Shown: positions 1-6,442 of the stretch, piece after piece
Layout: every line of letters starts with the position of its first letter
Position numbering within the stretch: the stretch's first letter is position 1
Source of the DNA: Erysipelotrichia bacterium
Lineage (GTDB): Bacteria; Bacillota_I; Bacilli_A; Erysipelotrichales; Erysipelotrichaceae
DNA length: 8,959 nucleotides
Direction of reading: 5' to 3'
Assembly: GCA_009916335.1 (NCBI GenBank)
Contig: SAAR01000136.1
Coordinates: 1 to 8,959, forward strand
Program-made: the position numbers and the translations under genes
Notes under the pieces: generated by a model
What the model saw: the letters and a program-made list of their open reading frames with translations, nothing else
Told to the model about the DNA's origin: nothing
Databases searched by the model: none

Positions 1-108
1 GTATTGCTCAACCAATGCCACTTGTGCATCTTCACGACCTGTCAGGCGTAAATAATCAATCGTGTTTTGGTCGATGTGATTATAGCTAAAAGTCCCTAAT
101 ACAGGGCT
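1..108 (-). pseudogene. aconitase-family fragment, truncated at its 5' side
   Basis: The minus strand is open for 36 codons from base 108 to the left edge. It reads as an internal stretch of an aconitase-type iron-sulfur hydratase: GTFSYNHID followed by TIDYLRLTGREDAQVALVEQY. Known aconitases carry a comparable block with the pattern G-x-x-[FY]-x-P-x-D, then a few residues, then Y-L-R-L-T-G-R and V-A-L-V-E-x-Y. No start codon or aconitase N-terminus precedes it: an in-frame TAA lies at 109-111, and the sequence further upstream (toward 199) does not resemble aconitase in the frames I read. The piece therefore looks like the remainder of a broken gene whose 3' part may continue beyond the window. 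A frameshift or sequencing error just upstream is the alternative. Family assignment is from recalled motifs, not alignment. Confidence 0.6.
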
Positions 109-199
109 TTAGTGAACTTATTTCATATGTCAAGATAGACGATATCACTATTGCAAACATTCGCAAAGGTGGTTTTTTTGGGCTGTATTTTTGTTGGGA

Positions 200-562
200 T
201 TAGGTGCGAAAGCTCAGTAACTTAAATAATGCATCATTTGAAAAAAGTTTATGACTTGCAATTTCCAAAGCACTCATACCGCCATCTTCACTACGAACAT
301 GAACATCAGCACCATTTTTTAAAAGAAATTTTACCATTTCTATATTTTCGGCATCTGTGGCATAATACAAAGCACTTCCTTCATATGGAGCACAATTAAT
401 ATTTGCACCATGCGCTAAAAATAGTTTTGCTAATGTAATATTACCTCGCATTACCACATTTACAAAAGCATTATCAATACATTTGGATTGTTGCTTTGAG
501 TTTAGTGTCAGGCGAAGCGCAATTTTAGTCATAGAAAATTTTCTAAAAGGCCTAAAATTCAA
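200..562 (-). CDS. small ankyrin-repeat protein
   Basis: This 120-residue protein has about three ankyrin repeats, at roughly residues 30-60, 61-93 and 94-120. The signatures are LAKLFLAHGANIN, then SALYYATDAENIEMVKFLLKNGADVHVR, then GGMSALEIASHK. Ankyrin repeats mediate protein-protein contacts, so it is probably a binding or adaptor partner; there is no catalytic domain, signal peptide or membrane segment. I favour the TTG start at 562 because AAAGG lies five bases upstream of it, whereas the ATG at 532 (residue 11) has no ribosome binding site at usable spacing. It starts 22 bases after the stop of the MoxR-like gene on the same strand and should be cotranscribed with it. A second ankyrin gene ends the divergent operon (2734-3141). 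The partner is unknown. Confidence 0.8.
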   Translation of the reverse strand: MNFRPFRKFSMTKIALRLTLNSKQQSKCIDNAFVNVVMRGNITLAKLFLAHGANINCAPYEGSALYYATDAENIEMVKFLLKNGADVHVRSEDGGMSALEIASHKLFSNDALFKLLSFRT

Positions 563-584
563 ATAGACCTTTCAAGATATATGC

Positions 585-1655
585 CTATTTTTTCACTTCA
601 CCTGACACTTTTTCTAAAATCTGAGCATAATAGGCCTCAACCGCAGAATAGAGTAGATTTTGTCGTGTCATCAATTCGGCATTGTCATATATATTTACAT
701 GTAAATATTCCAATAACGCATCCAGTGAGCCTTTTTTTGATTTCAAGATTTCACCCAAAGACTTGCCCATTTCATCTGCTTTTTCATATGCAATCTTTGA
801 AAACGTTTTAAGTGTCATGGTGTCTTTAGTGGTATAAAACTCTAAAAAACCTGGAGAAGAGAGTCCTAATATAGAGCTTAATACATTTGAAATTGCACTT
901 TGAGAGAAGGGTTGTGATTCAATGATATACAATGCACTAGAAGCCATTTCCCATCTTCTAGGGCTCATGCCGACATCATCAAATTCATCGTTATGTGCAA
1001 CAATGAACTCTTGAGGAGTGTATTCTAAATATTCAATAATCATAGGATTGATATTTTGGCGACCATTAGAGTAGTGTAAAGCAAATGAATTTTTCCAATG
1101 TATAAACGATGGTGTAAACTTCACTTTAACAAGTCGTGACGCTTGTGCGGGGTCCATGCTCTCAACAGCATAATTTCCATCATCAGGATTTTGAGCCGCA
1201 ATAATAATCGTAGAATCAGGAAGTTGTCGTTCATTAATACCAAATCTACGATCTAAAAGAAGACACATCATTTGATCTTTGACTAATGGACCTCTGTTAA
1301 TTTCATCTAAGAATAAAAGAGTTGGTTTCCCCTCTTCTTCATTTTCGAGGATGCGATTAAACCATGTTGGAATTGTATTGTGATGATAATACTCTGCTTT
1401 CCCATTGGGGAGTGTACGTTTCATCTCTACCATACGACCTACGGCTTCTGCAGGATCCATATTGGCGGTTTCTAGCGTGAGGACATCATATCCACGTGCA
1501 TTGCCATATTCTCGGATCATTTGACTTTTCCCAATACCCGTTGGCCCCTCCAACAAAGGTACTAATCCTGCACTAATTAATATATCTAGTACTTCTTCCG
1601 TTGTGGAGTTTGTTTGTAAAGATTGGATGGGACGAGATGTAAATGTTAATGACAT
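585..1655 (-). CDS. MoxR-like AAA+ ATPase
   Basis: This 356-residue cytoplasmic AAA+ ATPase has a complete active site. Walker A is GPTGIGKS at residues 37-44, Walker B is LLFLDE at 113-118, the sensor 1 Asn is in AAQNP (N156), an arginine-finger candidate lies in DPAQASRL (R174), and a sensor 2 pair lies in SPRRW (R233/R234). MoxR-family ATPases usually remodel or activate a partner containing a VWA domain, often with cofactor insertion or complex assembly as the outcome. Here no VWA gene is adjacent; the next gene is an ankyrin protein, which may take the partner role (inference). The ATG at 1655 has AAAAGG eight bases upstream. It is transcribed leftward from a divergent promoter carrying the shared GACA-N6-TGTC operator. 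The C-terminal ~100 residues are helical with no recognised motif. Confidence 0.88.
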   Translation of the reverse strand: MSLTFTSRPIQSLQTNSTTEEVLDILISAGLVPLLEGPTGIGKSQMIREYGNARGYDVLTLETANMDPAEAVGRMVEMKRTLPNGKAEYYHHNTIPTWFNRILENEEEGKPTLLFLDEINRGPLVKDQMMCLLLDRRFGINERQLPDSTIIIAAQNPDDGNYAVESMDPAQASRLVKVKFTPSFIHWKNSFALHYSNGRQNINPMIIEYLEYTPQEFIVAHNDEFDDVGMSPRRWEMASSALYIIESQPFSQSAISNVLSSILGLSSPGFLEFYTTKDTMTLKTFSKIAYEKADEMGKSLGEILKSKKGSLDALLEYLHVNIYDNAELMTRQNLLYSAVEAYYAQILEKVSGEVKK

Positions 1656-1691
1656 GTTGCATACCTTTTAGAAATGGAATCAGATGTTGAA

Positions 1692-1741
1692 AGCATAAAG
1701 AAAATACAAGACATATTTATGTCTCATTTCAAAGTTATCAT
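1692..1741. promoter_or_regulatory. divergent promoter with operator copy 1 (GACA-N6-TGTC)
   Basis: The inverted repeat AGACATATTTATGTCT occupies 1709-1724 and is perfectly symmetric across all 16 bases. On the plus strand exactly 10 bases follow, then TTATCAT (-10 TATCAT at 1736-1741), about 33 bases before the start at 1775. On the minus strand exactly 10 bases follow, then TTATGCT (-10 TATGCT at 1692-1697), serving the MoxR-like gene at 1655. The repeat sits over the -35 position for both directions, so a bound protein could repress both operons or replace the -35 contact as an activator. The same layout recurs at four other places in the window. Confidence 0.75.
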
Positions 1742-1774
1742 GGCACATTAAGATCGCAACAAAAGGATAAGGAC

Positions 1775-2320
1775 ATGCAATCAAAACTAAAACGTATTGC
1801 TAGCCCCAAAATAATTAAAAATCATTTTATGCTCTATTATTCGACGGATCATCATCGTGTTTTACGTGAAATGTACACGAAAGCTTCTAGTCTATTAGTC
1901 TCTTCTAAAGGCTTTTACATCTCTGCTGATCATTTGAGTCAATCAATGCAATTGCAGTATTTGGCATTAGCACAACATGGCATTGAATTTAGTAAATTTG
2001 AAAACGATAAATTATTGAAAAAAGAGTTACAGTTGGTTTCAAAATCATTGTCAGATTATCTTGGTGTGGTTGAGTTCTCAAATAAGAACAGGATTCGAAA
2101 AGAGTCTTTGGTAGGCGATATTAAAACGATTGCAAAAGAAGTTGATTTTATCTTTATAGAGTCTTTTCGCGTGAATTCAACAGAAGATTTAACGATGTTG
2201 CATACGATCAAAGAGTTAGCACATGAGCTTTTAGTTCGTATTGAAATAGGCATTGTATGTTCACAAGAGTGGCTTAACAAAACGTATGCATTAACATCAA
2301 ATATTTGTGTACTGGTATAG
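1775..2320 (+). CDS. DnaB-like RecA-fold protein lacking a P-loop (putative inactive helicase paralogue)
   Basis: This 181-residue protein can be laid along the C-terminal RecA-type domain of the replicative helicase DnaB nearly end to end. Residues 47-80 match the DnaB stretch from the FSLEM motif through the GID-x-x-K-(L/I)-x-x-G-x-L region (YISADHLSQ; HGIEFSKFENDKL). Residues 120-131 match the Walker B strand (VDFIFIESF for LIxIDYLQL). Residues 144-170 match the helix and strand ending in ALSQLNR (IKELAHELLVRIEIGIVCSQEWLNKT). The nucleotide-binding residues are absent: where GRPSMGKT is expected there is YSTDHHRV (residues 22-29), the catalytic Glu of SLEM is Asp, and the Walker B Asp is Glu. 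It is therefore probably a non-hydrolysing scaffold or decoy. This is my own motif comparison. ATG 1775 has AAAGGA at good spacing; it is first in a three-gene operon. Confidence 0.55.
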   Translation: MQSKLKRIASPKIIKNHFMLYYSTDHHRVLREMYTKASSLLVSSKGFYISADHLSQSMQLQYLALAQHGIEFSKFENDKLLKKELQLVSKSLSDYLGVVEFSNKNRIRKESLVGDIKTIAKEVDFIFIESFRVNSTEDLTMLHTIKELAHELLVRIEIGIVCSQEWLNKTYALTSNICVLV

Positions 2321-2329
2321 GGATTAGAG

Positions 2330-2734
2330 ATGGTAGAACATTCATCTCTCTTTATCGATGCGTTATTACTCGATAAAAAAGCGGTTAAAAAGCTCACAAA
2401 ACACTATTTTTTAGAACGTAAAACCACACCAAAAAATCTATGTATCGATGCCCTCTCAAAAGAATGGGGTATTGACCTTCTTGAGAGTTTTGCGTACGTG
2501 ATGCTTTATAGAGCTTTTTTTCGTTATGGCGCACCTATAACGCTTGCTAAATTGTGCAAAACACTTCAGATCAAAAAGAAAAAATTTCCGATGCAACTTC
2601 GTTTAATGCTTTATCTACGATTCGCTGAGAAGCAAGGTTTGATCACTAAAAAGCACTCGTTAAAAAGAAAAATATCAAAGACAGAGTATGTCATAAAACA
2701 CTATGACGTTGAAAAACAACAAAGGAAAATTTGA
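2330..2734 (+). CDS. small basic helical protein, possible winged-helix fold
   Basis: I do not recognise this 134-residue protein. It is helical and lysine-rich. Residues 69-120 could form a winged helix: PITLAKLCKTLQI and FPMQLRLMLYLRFAEKQGLI would be the helices, followed by a basic KKHSLKRKISKTEYVI hairpin as the wing. That would suggest DNA binding, but it is inference from pattern alone. It has no signal peptide or membrane segment. It begins nine bases after the stop of the DnaB-like gene, with a weak GGATTAGAG site in front of the ATG at 2330. Its stop overlaps the start of the following ankyrin gene (TGATG), so the three genes are very likely translated as one unit. A partner role with the helicase-like protein is plausible. 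Confidence 0.7.
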   Translation: MVEHSSLFIDALLLDKKAVKKLTKHYFLERKTTPKNLCIDALSKEWGIDLLESFAYVMLYRAFFRYGAPITLAKLCKTLQIKKKKFPMQLRLMLYLRFAEKQGLITKKHSLKRKISKTEYVIKHYDVEKQQRKI

Positions 2735-3141
2735 TGATACGCAGTCCATTAAAAAAATTACGTAGAGCTTTAATTAATTCTAGTGATGCAATGGTCCTTG
2801 AAGCCGTTAAAAATGATCGCGTGATGGTGGTAAGGTTATTGCTCATGATAGGAGTCAATCCAAATGCAAAAGACTCTTCAGGTATAACACTTTTGATGCT
2901 GGCGTGTGCCAAGTCTCATCTTAAAATCATCAAACTATTATTGCACTATAAAGCATCTATCTATGAAAAAGATCAGGATGGTTGGACGGCTTCGAAATGG
3001 GCTTATTTTAAAAACGATCGCGATGTCATTATGCTCTTAAAACAGTATGCAACGTTACAACCCTTCTACAGTGTAGGGGATCGTAAGATAAATGTGTTTG
3101 AAGACTTTCTTTTGGTCGTAAATGATCAAAAATCATTATGA
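2734..3141 (+). CDS. small ankyrin-repeat protein
   Basis: This 135-residue protein has about three ankyrin repeats, near residues 18-46, 50-80 and 83-110. They read VLEAVKNDRVMVVRLLLMIGVNPN, then GITLLMLACAKSHLKIIKLLLHYKA, then GWTASKWAYFKNDRDVIMLLKQ. A non-repeat tail of about 25 residues (FYSVGDRKINVFEDFLL) follows and could hold a partner-specific contact. I chose the ATG at 2734, which overlaps the previous stop by one base (TGATG) with AAAGGA about six bases upstream; a TTG one codon earlier is also in frame. It ends the operon that begins with the DnaB-like gene. It parallels the ankyrin gene ending the divergent MoxR operon, although repeat content differs, so they need not be recent duplicates. 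Confidence 0.8.
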   Translation: MIRSPLKKLRRALINSSDAMVLEAVKNDRVMVVRLLLMIGVNPNAKDSSGITLLMLACAKSHLKIIKLLLHYKASIYEKDQDGWTASKWAYFKNDRDVIMLLKQYATLQPFYSVGDRKINVFEDFLLVVNDQKSL

Positions 3142-3164
3142 AAGTAATGCCATATTTTAGTATT

Positions 3165-3197
3165 AGACAAAAAAATGTCTTATAAATTTGTTATGAT
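3165..3197 (+). promoter_or_regulatory. promoter with operator copy 2 (GACA-N6-TGTC)
   Basis: The inverted repeat AGACAAAAAAATGTCT (3165-3180) is followed by exactly 10 bases and TTATGAT (-10 TATGAT, 3192-3197). The gene starts at 3226 after an AAAAGGAG ribosome binding site. Spacing and -10 sequence match copy 1; even the bases after the -10 are similar (ATGGCAC in copy 1, ATGCCAC here). This gives the 3226 gene its own promoter within the same regulon. Confidence 0.72.
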
Positions 3198-3225
3198 GCC
3201 ACGATAAAAGATAAAAGGAGTACCT

Positions 3226-3759
3226 ATGGGGTTTTCTCTTAAGCGAGATACATTAAAGGATGTTGAGAGTGGTATAGATCTACGCATTATCTCGGTTCAA
3301 GAAACGTTAACAGATGAAAGAAAATATGTTTCTCCTTTCGTCGCTTTTCTCAAAGAAAAAGGCTTGGAAGAGGATGGCTTTGATTCAATATCAAAAAAGA
3401 GAAGTTTTATATGTTCTTGGCAAATAAGTGAACATACTTTATTTTTGACATCACTTTTAAATAAAACAGAACAGCGCTTTGACGATCTTTTTTTATCAAA
3501 TCCTAACAGTGAAGCGCTTAATGATCCACACGCTAAAGTTGAACTGAGAGTAAAAGCATCATGGTTTAGCGGCGTTATCGTAACAAGTTATCGTTCTCCA
3601 ATTGACGCTAAAGATAAAAATGGTGTTGCTTATTATATGACTGAGGGCAAGTGCACAAAAAAAGAAGTTTTACATGTAAAAGCTCCTTATCCATTTGGAA
3701 CTGCTTTAATCGATCTTGCTGAATTCGATGATATGGATCTATCGAAAGTGATTTTATAG
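3226..3759 (+). CDS. uncharacterised protein with WFSG motif
   Basis: I cannot assign a function to this 177-residue protein. It has no signal peptide and no membrane segment, and is predicted cytoplasmic. Residues 64-76 (SWQISEHTLFLTS), 110-117 (KASWFSGV) and 136-151 (YYMTEGKCTKKEVLHV) recall a family of small uncharacterised bacterial proteins with the pattern W-x-I, L-[YF]-L, A-x-W-F-S-G, then Y-x-M-x-x-G and a charged E-strand. That is from memory and low certainty. The N-terminal ~55 residues are charged and look like a separate extension. The ATG at 3226 has AAAAGGAG five bases upstream. It is a single-gene transcript: it has its own operator-promoter in front and a probable terminator hairpin overlapping its stop codon. 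Confidence 0.75.
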   Translation: MGFSLKRDTLKDVESGIDLRIISVQETLTDERKYVSPFVAFLKEKGLEEDGFDSISKKRSFICSWQISEHTLFLTSLLNKTEQRFDDLFLSNPNSEALNDPHAKVELRVKASWFSGVIVTSYRSPIDAKDKNGVAYYMTEGKCTKKEVLHVKAPYPFGTALIDLAEFDDMDLSKVIL

Positions 3760-3782
3760 ATTATGGGATACGCCTATAATCT
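3758..3782 (+). terminator. probable terminator hairpin after the 3226 gene
   Basis: AGATTATGGG (3758-3767) pairs with CCTATAATCT (3773-3782) as a 10-bp stem containing one G-U pair, with a five-base loop. The stem begins inside the stop codon. Only a weak U-rich tract follows (CTTTCG, then CTTTTT about 15 bases later), so termination strength is uncertain. The remaining bases to 3881 are AT-rich and show no gene. Confidence 0.4.
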
Positions 3783-3881
3783 TTCGCCAATAAATGCTTT
3801 TTAACATTTAAAACACACACAAAAAAGATTATTTATAACTCTTATGGCATGGAGTATACAATAGCCTCCTCTTAAAACAGT

Positions 3882-3914
3882 GGACATAATAATGTCCATA
3901 AAATAATTTATACT
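3882..3914 (+). promoter_or_regulatory. promoter with operator copy 3 (GACA-N6-TGTC)
   Basis: The inverted repeat GGACATAATAATGTCC (3882-3897) carries 6-bp arms GGACAT/ATGTCC. Exactly 10 bases follow, then TTATACT (-10 TATACT, 3909-3914). The start at 3942 has AAGGAG five bases upstream. It drives the small FtsZ-tail-like gene and the class IV deacetylase gene. Confidence 0.73.
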
Positions 3915-3941
3915 TCATAAAAATTATAAAAAGGAGTATGA

Positions 3942-4310
3942 ATGAATGTTTTACAGGTTGCAAACAACTTAGGCATTGATCTATCACTTGACAATAATTT
4001 TATTGTCATAACACAAAATACTTCATTGTGTCATCATGCAGCACTGAGCGTTACATGTAAACTACTGAGCCTTTTAAACAAAGAAACATTAATGCACCTA
4101 GGTTATACACAGTGGTATATTTCGTTTGAAATGCATCCAAATTATCCATTGCATGAACTGAGCAAAGCCATGGAGAAGATCATGGAAGTAGCCGATGAGT
4201 ATGATTTTACCTTTGATACTCAAACCAATGAAACATTGAGCCTTGGTGAGATTTATTTGAGCATATTCTTGTATCAACAAAAAGGTGAGAAGAATGCAAA
4301 AAAACACTAA
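3942..4310 (+). CDS. small protein resembling the FtsZ C-terminal domain, partner of the deacetylase
   Basis: This 122-residue protein lacks a recognised domain at confident level. Residues 57-112 follow the order of the FtsZ C-terminal sandwich domain: a strand (QWYISFEMHP), a helix (PLHELSKAMEKIMEVAD, compare FtsZ L-x-E-V-x-x-A-x-x-x-I-x-E-x-A-D), a strand (DFTFDTQTNE) and a final strand (LGEIYLSIFLY, compare D-E-I-R-V-T-V-I-A-T). The GTPase half of FtsZ is absent, so it cannot polymerise like FtsZ on its own. The comparison is from memory. The gene at 8405-8710 has the same pattern and the same context: first in an operon, behind the same operator, overlapping a larger gene. Its 3' end overlaps the deacetylase gene by 17 bases, implying coupled translation and a physical partnership. 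Confidence 0.7.
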   Translation: MNVLQVANNLGIDLSLDNNFIVITQNTSLCHHAALSVTCKLLSLLNKETLMHLGYTQWYISFEMHPNYPLHELSKAMEKIMEVADEYDFTFDTQTNETLSLGEIYLSIFLYQQKGEKNAKKH

Positions 4311-5739
4311 TGTAACACAAGAAACAATCTCAGCAGTTCGAAATCTCAATGCTTATCTGATGCAGATTGAAAAAGCGATTATTGAAAAAGCCGTCGTCTT
4401 AGATGGCGCATTAAAGGAGGTGGTCACACTACAAAAGGGGATGTATGATTACGAACTGGATGTAAAGATTTCCTTTTATAATGATTCATTTGACGATCCT
4501 TTATGGGAAAAGGAAGATAGCTTAAAACATATATCAGATGAAACAAAGTATAGACTCTTAGATGATGGAGAAAATCACAATGAGTATGAAACAATGCCAG
4601 ATCATCCTTTTTATGGTGAATTTCATTGCGATTTGCTTCGTTCATTGTATACATCTAATCTCGATTGGGATGAGATTTTAAGTATATCGTACATTCATTG
4701 GGAGCTTATTCCTAGGCACCAATATGGTGAGAAAATTGTCGCTTTCTCTAAAATAAGTTCGAGGCAGAATAAGACTCTACCCATTATATATGATCCACAT
4801 ACCTATGGTTTTTACCTGCCTTCTGTTGTGAGAGATGCAATTCGTGAGAGTAACTATCCTTTAGATCTAAGAAAGTTTGATCGCATTGCGCATCATTTAT
4901 CGTTTGAGTATCCCTTGTATACTCAGCGCATAGAGCCTTTGGTAGACGAAGAATTAGGTGTTTATCATGCACTTGAATACCTTTTACATGTAAGAAGTGA
5001 TAAACATACAATAAGTTCTGTACTCAATTTAGAGGTTTTAAAATTGATCCCTGTACCTATGAGCAATGCCTATTTGATTGATCCACTTCGTGCAATGGTC
5101 AATGGAACGATTCAAGCCTCTTTTTTAGCATTAGAAGTAGGTTGGGCAATAAATCTTGGCGGAGGCTTCCATCATGCGCATAAAAACAAAGGCAGCGGTT
5201 TTTGTTTTTTCAATGACTACGCGCTAGCAACACTGAAATTAAGAAAGGCTAATCCATCATTGAAAATTCTCTACATTGACCTTGACGCTCATTTGGGTGA
5301 TGGCGTTATCGAATTTGCAACAACCATGGAGAATTTTTACATTTTAGATATCTATAACACGTTTCAAGCAGAATTACGAACAACAAAAAAAAGTAAAGAT
5401 GGGCGTTTTACGTTGCTAGGAATTCCTTTATACACAACAGATAAAGAGTATCTTACCCTATTAAAACACTCTGTTGCACCACTCATAGATAACATAGCCC
5501 CCGACTTCATTTTTTACAATGGCGGCGGCGATATACTCAAAGACGACCCTCTTGGAAAGTTATCAGTCTCAGCAGAAGGGCTCAAGCAACGAGATATCAT
5601 GATCTTTTCGGAAGCTAAAAAACGTCGTATACCGATTATGATGTGTTTAAGTGGTGGATATGGTGTAAGAAATTTTAGGGCTGTTGGTGAAAGCCTTGAA
5701 GCGGTCATTGAGCTGATGAAAAATAGTGTTATGCCATAA
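4294..5739 (+). CDS. class IV (HDAC11-like) zinc-dependent deacetylase/deacylase with novel N-terminal extension
   Basis: The C-terminal ~320 of 481 residues form a histone-deacetylase-fold enzyme closest to class IV (HDAC11). Evidence includes GWAINLGGGFHHAHKNKGSGFC with the active-site His pair H293/H294, YIDLDAHLGDG with zinc ligands D331 and H333, ILDIYN, FYNGGGDILKDDPLG with zinc ligand D413, and LSGGYG with the transition-state Tyr Y456. All catalytic residues are present, so activity is expected; HDAC11 itself prefers long-chain fatty acyl-lysine, but the substrate here is unknown. Residues 1-160 are not part of the fold and are unrecognised: a helical start, then an acidic D/E-rich stretch near 65-110. 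I chose ATG 4294, which has AAGG eight bases upstream; GTG 4285 is in frame but lacks a site. It overlaps the preceding small gene by 17 bases. Confidence 0.9.
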   Translation: MQKNTNVTQETISAVRNLNAYLMQIEKAIIEKAVVLDGALKEVVTLQKGMYDYELDVKISFYNDSFDDPLWEKEDSLKHISDETKYRLLDDGENHNEYETMPDHPFYGEFHCDLLRSLYTSNLDWDEILSISYIHWELIPRHQYGEKIVAFSKISSRQNKTLPIIYDPHTYGFYLPSVVRDAIRESNYPLDLRKFDRIAHHLSFEYPLYTQRIEPLVDEELGVYHALEYLLHVRSDKHTISSVLNLEVLKLIPVPMSNAYLIDPLRAMVNGTIQASFLALEVGWAINLGGGFHHAHKNKGSGFCFFNDYALATLKLRKANPSLKILYIDLDAHLGDGVIEFATTMENFYILDIYNTFQAELRTTKKSKDGRFTLLGIPLYTTDKEYLTLLKHSVAPLIDNIAPDFIFYNGGGDILKDDPLGKLSVSAEGLKQRDIMIFSEAKKRRIPIMMCLSGGYGVRNFRAVGESLEAVIELMKNSVMP

Positions 5740-5756
5740 ATCTCTTATGGCATAAC
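5728..5756. terminator. bidirectional terminator hairpin between convergent genes
   Basis: GTTATGCCATAA (5728-5739) and TTATGGCATAAC (5745-5756) form a perfect 12-bp stem with a five-base loop. The stop codons of both convergent genes (deacetylase at 5737-5739, UDG-like at 5745-5747 on the minus strand) lie inside the stem. T-rich tracts follow on both strands (CTGTTTTAGTTTTT on the plus strand, ACTATTTTTC on the minus strand), supporting use in both directions. Confidence 0.75.
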
Positions 5757-6407
5757 TATCTGTTTTAGTTTTTGGAGTGCTGCTTGTTTTACCTCACGTG
5801 TAGCGTCTGAAAATACAAATGGATCATAGTAGCTTAGATGCGGTAGATTAATCAGTGTTGTATCTCCTTTTGTTGCAATGCGGATACACCATCGTGCATG
5901 GCCTGCTGAAAATTCATGAGAATAGGTATATCCTTGTCTTTCAAGAAAATAGTCAAAAACTATTTTACCCATTGAGATGATAAATTTAGGCTTTACAACC
6001 TCTTCAATTATGTAACGATGAATAGAAAAACACGCATCAGCATAACCGTAAACATCTGGTAATTGTGAAATATCTTGTGTTTGTTGGAAAATGAGATTGG
6101 ATGCACACACATCCTCAATGCTTACACCAAATGTTTCAAAAAGCTTGATAACCCTTTGTTGAAGAGGTGCAAGACGCCCTTCATAATTTCCTTGATTATT
6201 TGACCATGATTTATCTAAATAGGCATTTTCTGTATATGTAGGATCAAATGTCACACGAGAACTGCCTTCTCCGCCAGGATTAACCCCTAAAAAATAGAAT
6301 TCCCCTTTTTTCAAGGTATCGACACTACTGTATAAAATGCATCCTGACATTTTTGTTATTTTTTCATTTGTTTCAACGAGAGAGCAAAGTTTTTCTAAAT
6401 GATTCAT
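5745..6407 (-). CDS. uracil-DNA-glycosylase superfamily-like protein
   Basis: This 220-residue protein has a probable uracil-DNA glycosylase superfamily fold. Residues 37-45 (FYFLGVNPG) match motif I of the mismatch-specific (MUG/TDG-like) branch, G-[IV]-N-P-G, in which Asn (N43 here) positions the attacking water. Residues 186-192 (INLPHLS) could be motif II, and FIISMGKIVFDYFL (142-155) resembles the conserved strand-helix before it. Substrate cannot be told from sequence; superfamily members excise uracil or other damaged bases, and some have other or no known activity. ATG 6407 has GGAG seven bases upstream. It lies 35 bases downstream of the Sir2 gene with no promoter evident in the gap, so the two are likely one operon. 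An unrelated protein sharing only the GVNPG loop remains possible. Confidence 0.6.
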   Translation of the reverse strand: MNHLEKLCSLVETNEKITKMSGCILYSSVDTLKKGEFYFLGVNPGGEGSSRVTFDPTYTENAYLDKSWSNNQGNYEGRLAPLQQRVIKLFETFGVSIEDVCASNLIFQQTQDISQLPDVYGYADACFSIHRYIIEEVVKPKFIISMGKIVFDYFLERQGYTYSHEFSAGHARWCIRIATKGDTTLINLPHLSYYDPFVFSDATREVKQAALQKLKQIVMP

Positions 6408-6442
6408 TTTTGTACTCCAAGCAATTTTTTAGTATCGCATCA

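Noticed and set aside
128..141. TGTC-N6-GACG, resembling the operator with arms reversed
   Set aside because: Half-sites point outward, one base breaks symmetry, no -10 box lies at the fixed spacing and no gene start follows.
109..199. Short open frames on the minus strand between the aconitase fragment and the ankyrin gene
   Set aside because: No aconitase similarity, no ribosome binding site and stops within about 30 codons; treated as non-coding.
581..811. Plus-strand open frame of 76 codons at the 3' end of the MoxR-like gene
   Set aside because: Fully antisense to a convincing AAA+ gene, with no start context or homology.
2056..2397. Minus-strand open frame of 113 codons
   Set aside because: It lies antisense across the DnaB-like and following genes, has no ribosome binding site or known motif, and is a shadow of the plus-strand coding frames.
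4098..4349. Minus-strand open frame with a hydrophobic stretch
   Set aside because: Antisense to the 3942 gene and the start of the deacetylase gene; hydrophobicity follows from the complement of the sense codons.
4285..5739. GTG start at 4285 for the deacetylase
   Set aside because: No ribosome binding site precedes it, whereas ATG 4294 has AAGG eight bases upstream.
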